Assembly: GCF_000002425.4 (NCBI RefSeq)
Contig: NC_037265.1
Span: forward strand, 1,772,371-1,836,370
Direction: 5' to 3'
Length of the DNA: 64,000 bases
Origin: Physcomitrium patens
Taxonomy: Eukaryota; Streptophyta; Bryopsida; Funariales; Funariaceae
Position 1 is the stretch's first letter; each line of letters begins with the position of its first letter. The notes under the pieces were generated by a model, which did not search any database, had not been told where the DNA came from, and saw only the letters and a list, made by a program, of their open reading frames with translations. A program made the position numbers and the translations under genes. Shown here in pieces: positions 47,805 through 60,000 of the stretch.

Positions 47805-49597
47805 GTATGGAAAACATGATGTAGTTCATGTTACAACAAATAAGATTTATATTTTATAATAAAGAAATTAATCTGTAATATTATATGTTTCATAATTTTG
47901 ACAACTTACGATTAAGATCAAGTAGGATGATGATGCATTCATTAGCCAATTTTTTTATAGATTACAATATAAGATAAAAAAATTGATGCCTAGTTTACTT
48001 AATCCATAAACATTAAATCAAATAATTGATTTTGTTGTAAAATGTGACAATCAATATTTTGAATTTTGGTCTGAGAATTGTATAAATAGGCTTCAATATT
48101 ATTATAATTCAATAGTAACATCAATATCTTCTCAACATATACCTTTGAAAGTATAGGATATGCAAATCAATGCAGTATGTTTTAAACCTCTTATTGAGTA
48201 AAAAAAGACTCATCATTATTAAGAAGGATTGTGTTTATATTGTAGAGAACCAAAGCATACATCTCAATATTGTCCAAAGAAATAATGCTATTATAAAATG
48301 AAAAGTTTAATTGTCAAAAAAGATAGTATGTTAAAAAATAAGTATGTCCAACTATAATAAAGATCATGTGGCTAGAACCTTGTACAATACTTAATAAAGA
48401 TTCTATTCTTTTTTCAAAATTCTATCATTATTTTACAGTACATGTTAGTTTGAAACCTAAACATCACAAAGTCTCTACCTTGATAGATTTAGATGCTTGA
48501 ACTTGTTTTTTAGATGAAAATTTTGTAAAAGACATAATATACTTCTAATAAAGAAAATAAAATTTTTTCATGCAGAAATCATAGATATTCGTCTGTTGTT
48601 CTTTGGAGATATTATTCATGAAATATTTCTTTTAAAAAAATAATGATCATAATAGTTTTGTAATAACTAATGGTCAGAATAATTTTGTGGTATTTAATAT
48701 CATTAGATCTCTTTGTAATCTAGTCATTTTAGATTTATTTTCATTAAAAAGATACAATCTTTAAATAGATTAGATTTCTTATAATCTTGACTTCACTAAA
48801 AGTATAATTAAGAGTGTAATTAATCAAATAAAAAGTCATAAGTTTAGTACAACCAAATCCATATTTGCAGGTGCAAGAAATTTTTTGCATATTAAAAAAG
48901 AAGGTTCACCTTGTATCATTTATGCTACATCTATTTCTAATAGTGGAAAGACTTGAAATAGAATTCTTAGCCAATATCAAGATTTTTAAGATGTATTTGA
49001 AAAGAAGAATATAAATATTCTTTTAGAATATTATTTATATGATTGCTCAATTAATCTTCAAAAAAAAGCTCGACTACCATTTGGACCAATTTATAGTTTA
49101 TCACAAAATGAATTGCTTGAAATCAAAGAATATATTGAAGAAAATTTGGCCAAGAATTTCATATTCTATTCCAAATTTCTAGCATGAGCTCTAATTTTAT
49201 TTGTAAAGAAAAAAAATGAATCATTGTGGATGTGTGTTAATTATTAAAGACTCAACAAGTTCACCATCAAGAATATGTATCCACTACCTTTGATATCTCA
49301 ATTTCTTGATCAGTTTAATTAAGTTCAGATCTATACAAATATAGATCTATAAAGGGCGTATAATTTGGTATGCATTAAAGAAAGATATGAATGGAAGATT
49401 ACATTTTGAACTAGATATGGACATTTTGAATATAATGTTATGCCTTTTGGACTTATAAATGCACCAACACCTTTTCAATATCTAATAAATGATGTCTTTT
49501 GAGAGTTTTAACATGATTTTATTATCTGTTATCTAGATGACATTTTAATTTATTTGAAAAATATAGAAGAATATGAATTTTATGTTTGTTGTTGTCA
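47805..49597 (+). mobile_element. Old family A copy, continued: gag to reverse transcriptase (fossil)
   Basis: Nucleotide-level match to 42,635-44,400 of element A at clearly lower identity: rest of gag, zinc knuckle, protease and reverse transcriptase up to just past the YLDD box, where the match stops. It is strongly AT-drifted and heavily broken, consistent with long cytosine-deamination decay. It is the same copy that begins at 39,996. Confidence 0.8.
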
Positions 49598-49646
49598 AGA
49601 AGGTGAGCCTCCTCACAAGATCTCGGGATCCTTGATCACAAGTAGG
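49598..49646. other. Junction between the old family A copy and element B
   Basis: A short unassigned piece ending in GTAGG, the target duplication of element B. Its continuation across the element is 55,716 onward. Confidence 0.5.
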
Positions 49647-50066
49647 TATCACGGACACAAAATACAGACTTGAAATCTAACAAGAAGTTCAAGAAGAAGT
49701 GACAGAACTAGATTAAACAGATGAGTACAAGAACAACACCAGAAAGGTGAGCTAGAACTCCAAGAGATGTGTTGTCAAGACTGAAGAGCTCTTCAGCCTC
49801 GATCCCTATATATACTCCTACTTAGGAAGTTTCTCGAGCTACTTCTATTAACTAGGAAGCTTCTAGAAAGTTCCAGGGGATTCTTTTCTAGAAGCTTCTA
49901 CAAACTTCTCTTCTAGAAGGTTCCAGAGACTTCCTTTCTAGAAGCTTCTAGAAACTTCTCTCTAAAAGGTTCCAGAGGCTTCTCTTCTAGAAGGTTCCAA
50001 AGGCTTGTTTTCTAGAAGGTTCTAGAAACTTCTCTCTAGAAAGTTCTAAGGAATATGTCCCTAACA
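49647..50066 (-). repeat. Element B 3' LTR (left side of window)
   Basis: 420 bp; ends CCCTAACA before the polypurine complement (tcaccccctccttt). It contains the fuller version of the TTCTAGAA array. Confidence 0.92.
49859..50050 (-). promoter_or_regulatory. Heat-shock-element array in element B 3' LTR
   Basis: The block is built of TTCnnGAA modules, about eight TTCTAGAA or close variants. They include the continuous run TTCTAGAAGCTTCTAGAA at 49,936-49,953, a perfect match to the heat-shock factor site TTCnnGAAnnTTCnnGAA, and another run at 50,010-50,045. On the minus strand it lies upstream of a TATA box (TATATATAGG, about 49,816-49,805), the order expected of a heat-inducible promoter. 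Confidence 0.75.
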
Positions 50067-50113
50067 TCACCCCCTCCTTTAGCTTCGAGGTCTCTGAGAA
50101 ACAATATTGTTGA

Positions 50114-50530
50114 TCAGTACCAACGCAAAAAAATGAAGATCTGTCGCATAACTTCTACTATGAACTCCAACTGTTGTTCACGAGGCAAGTGGTTCATCGA
50201 CCCTTGAAGCCAATGGTAGTGGCCCATGCCTTCGACTTCTGACCAAGCATGAACTTCCGTGTCCTCATTGTGAAATTGTCCTGCAAACACGCCTTCTGGC
50301 TGACCATCGTAAGCAGGCTTGATCTCAAATACGATCACCAGTGATCAGTTACTCGGTATCCTCCGTCGTCATCATGGTACATGTAGTTCTTCATCTCGGG
50401 GTCGCCTTCGTGAGCTACTCGGTTGCGATACTCTGACTGGCATAGTATCTATCTCTTGGCTATCCATATCAAAAGACCAAACTATGATCTATCTTGGAGA
50501 AAATAACTACATCAACTATGAATTTTGCTG
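50114..50530 (-). pseudogene. Element B extra 3' ORF, function unknown (fossil)
   Basis: Located between chromodomain and 3' LTR. One frame reads MIVFEIKPAYDGQPEGVFAG and on to GMGHYHWLQGSMNHLPREQQ; upstream sequence includes V-S-Q-P-S-S-S-R-R-R. The same motifs sit in element A at 46,777-47,200. No family recognised. Confidence 0.6.
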
Positions 50531-50583
50531 GTGCTCTCCCCTTTTCTTATATTGTTGGGAGAACAAGCTTCAAAAAGAAGCTA

Positions 50584-53500
50584 TCATCGAATTGATTTAG
50601 GTTTATCGAGATGTCGTTGATGAAACTCCTGTATCTTTTGTGGCGCATTCGCAAGATTTTCAGCTAGCTCCCACGTTTGCTCATTAATGTCATAGCCACA
50701 CCAATGAACAAGATATTCTAACTTTCCCCACCTTCGCCGTGAATCGAATATCTTTTCAACCTCGTATTCTTCGTGGTTCTCGATTTCAATACTAGGTGGC
50801 GGATATTGCACTCTTCTAAGAAAAGATGACTCTTGATAAGGTTCCAACAGAGAAACATGAAAGACTGGATGTACCTTCATAGAAGCCGGTAACTCCAGCC
50901 GGTATGCCACTGGATTAATTTGCTTCTGGATGATAAATGGTCCCAATCTTCGATAGTCCAACATATCACATAGTCGCTTGGTCTTGATATTTCGTCGAAG
51001 AAGCCACGCTTTGTCTCCAACTTTGAAAGTAGGTGCTGGATTTCGAAATCTATCTGCAGACGTCTTATAGGATTCTTGAGCGGATTGTAATTGAAGCTTC
51101 AACATAGTTTGAAGCTCTGATAGTTGCTTCGCAAATCCTTTAGCTGCTGGATTGTTATTTGTTGACGGACTCAATAAATCAAGCTTTGGATGATACCCAT
51201 AGTTCAAAAAGAATGGTGTTTGTTGAGTCGATGCATGGAGGGTGTTGTTATATGCAAACTCAGCTAGCGGTAGATATGCAGTCCAATCGTCTTGCTGATA
51301 GTTGATGCTGCATCGTAAGTACTGCTCCAAGACTTAATTCACCCGTTCCGTTTGGCCATCAGTTTGAGGATGAAAAGCTAAAGAAAGCTTGATATCCACC
51401 TTCAATATCTCAAAGAGAGATCTCTAAAACTTTGACACGAACTGGGTACCTCGATCTGATATGATATCATTTGGTAGTCCATGATATCGATACACATTAT
51501 CGAGAAAGAGTCTTGCTGTGACTTCACTGGACGATGTCTTCTTACAAGGAACAAAGTGTGTCATCTTCGTAAGCCGATCCACCACGACAAAGATGCTGTC
51601 AAATGAATTTGATGATGACAAGTCCGTGATGAAGTCCATAGAAATTGAAGACCATGGTCGACATGGAATTGGCAATGGCTGTAGAAGTCCATAAGGGCGA
51701 TGCTGAGGATTCTTAGATCTTGAACAGATGTCATAGGAGAGGAAAAAATCTTTCACATCCTTCCACATTTGGGGCCACCAAAAATCTCGAGAAATAAGCT
51801 CCAAGGTCTTGTTGAATCCAAAATGTCCCGCAGCAGGAAAATCATGGCGAGATTGAAGAACTCGGAGTCGTGTTGGTCCTTTTGGAATGTACAATCACTC
51901 TTCAAAGTATGAAAGATCTCTCTCCACCTTGAACTTATCGTCATTGGTACGTTGCTTGATATCAATGGCTACTAAATCTTTAATGGTCATAGCACGTACC
52001 TGGTTTAGGAAATCAGCATCAAATGATACAATAGTAGCACAAAGTTGAAATCTCTCTAGCTTCAATAACGTTGTACATTATTGATCAAACGCTGCTTTTC
52101 CAGTCTTTGGTGGAAGATACGATCTCCTTGATAAAGCATCGGATAATCCTTGCTGCCTTCCAGGTCGATAAGTGATAACAAAATCGAATCTAGATAGTGA
52201 CATATTCCACCGAGCTTGACGTCGATTTAAAACTTGAGCCGACATGAAATACTCCAAATTCTTGTGATCTATATATATGGTTACTGGATGTGCAGCTCCT
52301 TCAAAAAAGTGACTCCATTCTTCGAAAGAATCCACTATAGTAAGAAGTTCCTTATCGTGGATCTCATAATTGATTTCAGCAGCAAAGAACTTCCAAGAAT
52401 AGAGTGCAACTAGATGGAGCTTCTTGTCTTCACTCATTTGTGAAAGCACAGCTCCCAAAGCAAAATCTGAAGTATCAGTTTCTAAATAGAAGGGCTTTGT
52501 AAAGTTTGGATGTACCAAAATTGGAGCTGTAGTAAATGCTGTATTCAGGTCTTGAAACGCCTTCTCCGCCAAAGGTCCCCATTCCAACTTATCCTTGCAT
52601 GTCAATCGAGTGAGAGGAGCAGCAACTTGAGAATAATTCTTGATGAAGATCCGATAGAAGTTAGCAAAACCAAGAAAGCATTGTACGTCTCTAACCGTCT
52701 TTGGAACCTCCCAAGACATGATTGCTTCTACTTTCTTGGGGTCCATCTTCAAACCTTCTGTAGTCGCAATGAACCCCAAAAACTCCATCTCCGTCTGGTG
52801 AAATAAACACTTTTCTAATTTGGCATATAGTCCTTGCTTGCATAGTTTCTCCAAGACCAAACGAACATGCTTCTCATGCTCTTCCTCGTTTTTAGAGAAT
52901 ATTAGAATATCGTCCAAGTAGATGACAACAAAATCATCGAGGTGTTCTCGAAAGATGTCATTCATCATATGTTGGAAAACTGCTGGAGCATTGGTAAGAC
53001 CAAAAGGCATGACATTATACTCGAAATGACCATATCTTGTACGGAATGCTGTCTTCCACTCATCTCCTTCCTTGATTCGTACGAGATTATAAGCTCCCCT
53101 TAAATCAATTTTTGTAAAGATCTTTGCACGTCCAAGTTATTTTAAGAGACTAGAAATCAAGGATAATGGGTAACAATTTTTCTTTGTTACCTTGTTGAGG
53201 CCTCGATAGTCTACACACATCCGTAATGATCCATCTTTCTTTTTCACAAATAAGATGGGTGCTCCAGCTGATGATTTTGAATGACGAATGAAGTTCTTGG
53301 CTAGATTCTCGTCGATATACTTTCGCAACTCTGCCAACTCTGTTTGCGATAGATTGTAGATTGGGCCAAAAGGTGGTTGACTCCTTCTTGCAAGTCTATG
53401 GCACAATCATATGGTCGGTGTTCCGGTAGTATGTCGACGTTCTTCTTTTGAAACACGTCTTCAAAATCTTTATATTGCTCCGGTATACTTGCTGTTGAGA

Positions 53501-54053
53501 TCTTCTCCTTGGTAGTTGGAGCCGCATAAATAACAAATGGAGTGCCTTCCTTACATGATCTCATAAACGCTCTTGCTCCAATGAATAAGGATTTCTTTTT
53601 TTGAGGTTTTTTACTAGGTTTTTTCTTGGGTGGTTTTGTGGGAAAAGTCATCTTCCGCAACCTCCAATCTATCGATGGATTATATTTTTCCAACCAAGAA
53701 AGACGAAGAATAATAGGATTTGATGGGGTTCTAATAATATTAAAAATAATATGACTACTATGGTCTTTAAACGTTACTTCTATAGGTTTTGATTCATGGG
53801 TGATACTACCAGACAATAAAGGTCGCCCATCTATGACCTCAACATGAACAGGTTTTGATTTTTGTACTAAAGGGATCTGATGATGCTTTGCAAATTCTTC
53901 GTCTAAAAAACAAGCAGATGCTGCTGAGTCTAGTAGTGCTAAGGTTCTCAGTTTTTGAGGGCCAATAAACAGAGGGATTATAAAACAAAGTGCAGGTTGG
54001 GCAGAAAGAAAGGAACCTGATTGTTGTTGGGATATTTCATTGTCCAGCCGCAC
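50584..54053 (-). pseudogene. Element B pol region (fossil)
   Basis: Reading leftwards: aspartic protease around LLDSAASACFLDEEF (53,940), reverse transcriptase with [15 protein letters not shown] (53,200) and YLDD (52,920), RNase H from DTSDFALGAVLSQ (52,465), integrase zinc-binding region and core (51,894-51,424; MDFITDLSS, SDRGTQF), then integrase C-terminus and chromodomain around KLEYLVHWCGYDINEQTWE (50,730-50,680). Long stretches are open. The region is broken. Confidence 0.88.
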
Positions 54054-54069
54054 GGTTCCTACTGTGGCT

Positions 54070-55084
54070 GGGCATCCTCGTTTTCCTGAACAAATACTCC
54101 CCTAGTCTTGACTATGCCTCGATTTTGCTTTTTGGGGCAGTTTCCGACTTTGTGGCCTTCTTAATCGCAATACAAGCATAAATTTTCCTCCATACGTCAC
54201 TTTTTTTCTTCTATAATAAGAAATTTGATGCGTACCACATCAATTTACATATCTTCCACCTCTGAATGCGAATTCACACTGCTTGCCGACATAGTTGGAA
54301 CATGGCAAATTGTATGTTGTCTTGAGTGTTGGTCTTGGCGACGTTGGAATAGGCGATTATCGCACTTCACAGCTTGGCTAATGGCTTCATTGAGCGTTCG
54401 TGGATCAGGAAGAGTTAATAGCAAATCCTTCACATCATCTCTTAAACCCCAATAGAATTGACTCATCAACGCTTCTTCATCTCAATTGATGTCGCATACT
54501 AATTGCCTGAAATCCGAAGCATAGACTGATGTAGAACGCATCCCCTGTCGTAGCGACCGGATCTTTGTTGTAGTCCATCGAACCTTATCGTGTTCACCAA
54601 ATGCTTCCGCAAATGCTTCCAAAAAGGTTTCGAAGTTGTTTAATATGGATGATCGTTTTTCAAATAAAGGAGCAAACCATGATAGAGCTTGTCCCGTAAG
54701 TAAGGTTCCAACAAGCCCAACACGTGACTCCTCCGTTGGATATCGTTCGGGCTGTAAAACTGTTATCAACCTGATTTGATTGACGAATCCTCAAAACTTG
54801 GAACGTGTTCCATCGAACTTATCTGGAAGGCTAACTCGAGGCTCCTTATGTTGTAGAACTAGTGGTTCTTGTCGAACCTGAGGTAAAGTTGTTTCTCCAA
54901 GTGCAGAAGTTTGAAGCTGGTGTAGTTTAGATTGTGCTATCCCACATACCCCATCATTATGAAGCCTTGCCACCACTCCTTCAATCTCTGCAGTTCTTTG
55001 TGATAACGTAGCGAGGGCATTCATAATAGCATCTAACTTAGACTCCAAAATTTCTGTCATACTAATGTCTTGACCTCCGGCCAT
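54070..55084 (-). pseudogene. Element B gag region (fossil)
   Basis: Starts MAGGQDISMTEILESKLDAI with a heptad-like N-terminal helix, contains SLPDKFDGTRSKF as in element A, and ends with a CCHC-type knuckle (C-L-Y-C ... G-H-K-V-G-N-C) near 54,150-54,185. The region is broken. Confidence 0.8.
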
Positions 55085-55364
55085 TCTAAAAGAAGGACAA
55101 AAATGACTCTACAAGAGGCAATATTGGTTTATAGGAGGGTAATCCACAACTTATAAATTGCCTTAAGAATTTCAAGAAGAGGGGTAATCCACTCTCTCCA
55201 AGAAGAATAAGACTCCAATATTGTAACAGAAGAAGTATCAGTTTAGAGGAGGGTAATCCGCAACCTCTAAAAAATGCTAGTATACCTTCAAGTAGAGGGG
55301 TAATCCACACTCTACTAAGAAAGAACTAGCTCTGATATCTCAAGTTAGTGCAGTCTCGACAAAC

Positions 55365-55710
55365 TGTCACGGACACAAAATACAGACTTGAAATCTAACA
55401 AGAAGTTCAAGAAGAAGTGGCAGAACTAGATTAAACAGATGAGTACAAGAACAACACCAGAAAGGTAAGCTAGAACTCCAAGAGATGTGTTGTCGAGACT
55501 GAAGAACTCTTCAGCCTCGATCCCTATATATACTCCTACTTAGGAAGTTTCTCGAGCTACTTCTATTAACTAGGAAGCTTCTAGAAAGTTCCAGGGGATT
55601 CTTTTCTAGAAGCTTCTACAAACTTCTCTTCTAGAAGGTTCCAGAGGCTTGTTTTCTAGAAGGTTCTAGAAACTTCTCTTTAGAAAGTTCTAAAGAATAT
55701 GTCCCTAACA
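55365..55710 (-). repeat. Element B 5' LTR (right side of window)
   Basis: 346 bp, starts TGTCACGG and ends CCCTAACA in plus orientation. The TTCTAGAA array (55,575-55,692) is about 74 bp shorter than in the partner. TATA box complement at 55,522-55,534. Confidence 0.92.
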
Positions 55711-55715
55711 GTAGG

Positions 55716-56507
55716 TTATAAGAAGGCACAATATTGTCTCAAATGAAATAAAATATAAAAGGCAATCCAAAGGATAGGTAAAATTTATAAATTGATTTCT
55801 TTCTTGTACTAGGATGCATCCAAGTTCTAATTCTAATTCCAAATCCAAACCTCTTTTTACTAAAATATCTATAACCTACTTATTATTAATTTAATATAGA
55901 TAAAATTTAGCTCATTGAGAATAAAAAAAGAAAAAAAATCTAATAAATGGCATAAAAAATTCCAAATCACTCTTGAAACTTACTTCCTAAAAGTCTAATA
56001 ATCTCTTCCTTCAAATATATTTGAATCTCCTTCTTCATAACTTTATTCTTTATATGCTAAAGCTTGTTGAAAAGCTCAAAATTAGATCTAGATTTTTTTC
56101 AAATATCAATATAAAAAGATAAAAATAGAAGAAGTGGCTTAAAAAAATCTGAACTAGTGTTGAATCTCTCTTCCCAAAAATTCTAGCAACCCCCTTTTCA
56201 CAAACAATACAAAAAAATCCTAGTTCATTTCAAAAACTCCATCTTAATCTTTTTCCAATATCCACCTTGAACTAGTATAGAGTTGGATATCTATCCTAAA
56301 ACATAATACTCTCAAGCTTAAATAATTTATTGAAGCCAACAACCTCTTATTCTAAATTCTATTCAAATTTGTAAATATATTAGCATTATGTTCTTCTATT
56401 CTTACAAATAAAATTAATTATCTTTCAAATAATTTTGATGCACTTAAATTAAGTATATCACAACATCTACTCTATCCAAACTTGCACATATCATGATATG
56501 TACTAAA
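55716..56507. other. AT-rich sequence flanking element B, probably end of element C
   Basis: No open frame. It is continuous with 57,062 onward once the solo LTR is set aside, and so may be the 3' end or LTR of the element C fossil; no partner LTR is visible to prove it. Confidence 0.35.
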
Positions 56508-57061
56508 TGTCAAGGACAAAGACTCGATGAGGGAAAATATACACAAAAAGACTATCTCGATATAATAAGTCAAAATATAAACAAGTAGGTATATTAAAAG
56601 GAAATTGGAATGGCTATTGCCACAAGACAAGAAACTAAAGACTCTTGAACTTGGACTAGAAGCAAGAAAGGAGTTGACAAGAGTGAAGAAGCCTTCACTC
56701 TTGTCTCTATATATATACTATCTAACTAGGGGCTACGTGGCGACATTCTATAGGACCTCCAATATGTGTTGACTTTGTAGGACACATGCCTTGACTTACA
56801 AGGCAAGTTTTTCTACGTGTGGGCCATATAGTTAGCTTGATCTTCAAGCTAACAACATGTGTGGCACATGGCCAACTTGTTGACCACGTTTCTAATCCAA
56901 AAAGTCCATTAAAGATACCTATGAAGTCAAAGCACCGTCTAAGAAGTTTTTAAGAAGCTTCTATATTAAATATTATAGAATTAACTTACTTTTATCTACT
57001 TTTACTTACTTCTACTTATTTCTATATGTAAATATTAGCTTACATGATTATGGCCGTGATA
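56508..57061 (-). mobile_element. Solo family A LTR
   Basis: About 554 bp, reverse complement of the family A LTR, starting TGTCAAGG and ending GTGATA in plus orientation. It is flanked on both sides by the 5-bp duplication CTAAA (56,503-56,507 and 57,062-57,066) with no internal element. This is the product expected from recombination between the two LTRs of a former insertion. Confidence 0.88.
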
Positions 57062-57066
57062 CTAAA

Positions 57067-60000
57067 GAATTAAACTACAATACCTTTATCATCAGAATCA
57101 AAGTCATTTTGAATTGTATTACTTTTAAACCATCAATCAAAATGTTGAGGCTCAAAAGCCTCTAAATTCTCCATATAATTCATCTCATCTCGGTGCGTGA
57201 AAACTTTAATTTGATTTTCTGCAATCCTAGTCTTCAATGGTATCCCATCTAACTCTCGAAGAAAATAAGTTACATTATTATGTACTTCAATTACTACATA
57301 GGATCGAAACCAATGCCTTATAAATTTACAAAGAGTAGAATGTTGGTGCATCAAACCACTATCATAAACCAAAAACCAATCACCTACTTTAATTAATTTA
57401 GGCCTCAATCAATGAATTTTATCAAATCTTTCTTTGTTATTCAACTTTGCTGCCTTAAGCTTCTTTATAGCAACTTGATGATCTTTGGATAATCTTTCTA
57501 GCTCATAAATTTGAAGTTCCAACAATCTCTCCCTATTAATTCTATCTTGTCAAGACAAAAATAATTAAAAAGAATAGACTCCTCTGTAGGCATTAAGGAC
57601 TTTTCTCTCAATATCAACTCCACTAACATATAGCCAATAATTATACCATGAGTAGTCCTATCTATCCATAAAAAAAATGACAAAAGCTTAGACTACAACC
57701 TTATTTGATATCTATTTACCTTGACTAAAGCTTGAATGATTAGAAGATGCCTCTTTTCATTCTTATTATTAATTTTGGAGTTGTAAGAGGTGGTCAATTT
57801 TAATTGCATCCCATACCTTGTAAAGAAATCACATGCCTCTACCACATCAAATTCACCCTGATTTACTCTCATTCTCTCAGTACTCCTATAGTGATATATA
57901 ATATCCTCTAAAATAAATCGACATAATACCTCTGTAGACTTTGACCTAAATGCCTTGCCTTCTACATAATTGGAGAATTCTTCTCTTGCCAAAATTAAAT
58001 ACTTCATGCTCTAAAGTTCCATTGGCAAAGCAACCAAATCAATTATCCATAAAAAATGAATAGCAAGTAGATAGGTAGGGCATAAAACATCTCTATACTT
58101 CACCTTGGATTGAAATTGGTACTCTTTGCAAGAGCTCACAAATTCCATATCTTTGTATAAGTCCTTCTATCAATAACATTCCTTGATCTTGGTATAGGTA
58201 GCCCAAATTCTTCTATGTCCAACTTGCAATGTATCATGAAACACACCTAATATCTTGTATTTGGTCTCTAAATCATGTACCACTGTCAATAACACAATAT
58301 CTCTCCTCTTTGGCCTCTTTCACAAGAATCTATCACGTAAAAGATAGTTGTAGGATTGGTGCCTAATATCCTTAAAGGTCTTATCCAACCAACACTCTTG
58401 CCTTTCTATTGTACTCAAATATAAGCCAATATTTTTCAACCACCCTTCATACAAATCAATTTTGAAGGATAGAACCTCATGACCTTCATCTCTTCTACTT
58501 GTGGCAAATATTAAGCCTTGAGCTAAGTCTCCATCTTCTTCTTGCGCAAGCATTTTTTTTTTCTTGAGTGCCTAGTGCTAGATAATATATCCACCATCGA
58601 GTTTTATTTGTCCATGACATGCACCAAATAGGATTTAAAGAATTAATAAAAGTAATCCATCTAAGCATGGTAATATCCAGTATAACATAATTCAAAATCA
58701 TTCCAAGCAAAGACAAGCAATCAATCTCTAACACTACATAAGTATCTATTAAGTAATTCTAATAAATCTTCAATGTGATAAGTACACCTTAAACCTCTTT
58801 TTTTACTTGTGGATAAGGTCTTTGCTTCTTAGTGAAAATCCTTGTTTTAAATAAATATTAAAATAAATTAATTATCTTTTTTATCATCTTATCTAATAGT
58901 CCATTCAATAGCTATAGAACTTGTGTCAACTGTCACTATTATTGAACTTCTACAATTATAGTTTATTTGTCTTAATACTAGTGGTGATTTCAAATCCATT
59001 TTTGATCCATCTATAGCCAATTCTTGCTCATCACTCCATACAAGCTTCTTCTCTTTTTTTAATAACCAATATAAAGACTCCGCAATAGGAGTATAATAAA
59101 AAATCGATATATGATAAAATACACAAGCATCTAAAATATTTCTTATCTTGATGGTGCTATTACATATCTTCATCCTTGCTATAGTATCTATCTTATCAAG
59201 ATTTGCTTTCTTTTCATAGTTTTTGTATAAATGTACAATAATCATAATTTCTTTAATTCCAAATATTGACTTTTTAAGGAATAAAGTGAAATTTACTTCT
59301 TCAATTCTTTTCAAAATGCGTTCTACATCTTCAATATGTTCCTTCACAAATGTACAACATCCATCTTCTTTCAAAGACAAATCCTTGGTCTCATCCTTGT
59401 AACCTTTTATTAAAACATAATCTAAAAAGGATACACATTTATCTTTTCTAATACAAATTCTTTTAAAATTTGGTTCATTATATTTTGAATATAAGCCATG
59501 GAATTAATTATATCTTGTGGCAAGATACACATTTGTACTAATTCCAAAAGAATCTTCATAATAATTAAGTTCCTACTTTCCTCTGCTAATTAAAATTGAT
59601 CATAATTCGAATATAAATCTCCACTAGAATAAATGACATACTCTCCAAAAGCTTCAACCACTTCATCTACCATTGATTTAGATCTCATATTCCTAAGAGC
59701 TACCTTATTGACTGATTACATGTCTTGAATGAACTAAAGTGTCTCAAAATTCTTTGCCATGGTGAACCATCAATTGGAGTAAGGTACAATAGATGGTTCA
59801 AGGATACCTATTTTGATCTTTTTTTTTCAATAAATCTATCAATTTGAGAAGTAAAGCATTTAGTACCAAAATAGGCTTCAAGTTCCAAGGTACATGTAGA
59901 ATGGTAAAAATAACCATAGATGCTATTATACTATGATCTATACAACTAATTTCTTGAAGTGTAAAAGCACAAGCCTTATCATATTTAAAGAACATCTTTA

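Larger units (their letters stand above)
49647..55710 (-). mobile_element. Element B: Ty3/gypsy chromovirus-type LTR retrotransposon fossil
   Basis: On the minus strand, bordered by the 5-bp target duplication GTAGG (49,642-49,646 and 55,711-55,715). The LTRs are 420 bp (49,647-50,066) and 346 bp (55,365-55,710); the difference is one block of an internal tandem array. In the shared part they differ at about 7 positions (about 2%), all transitions, so this is the youngest insertion in the window. From right to left it carries gag, CCHC knuckle, protease, reverse transcriptase, RNase H, integrase, chromodomain and an extra small ORF; a polypurine tract adjoins the left LTR and a tRNA-Met-like primer site adjoins the right one. 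It is broken, with fewer than ten interruptions. Its LTRs carry a dense heat-shock-element array. Confidence 0.9.
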
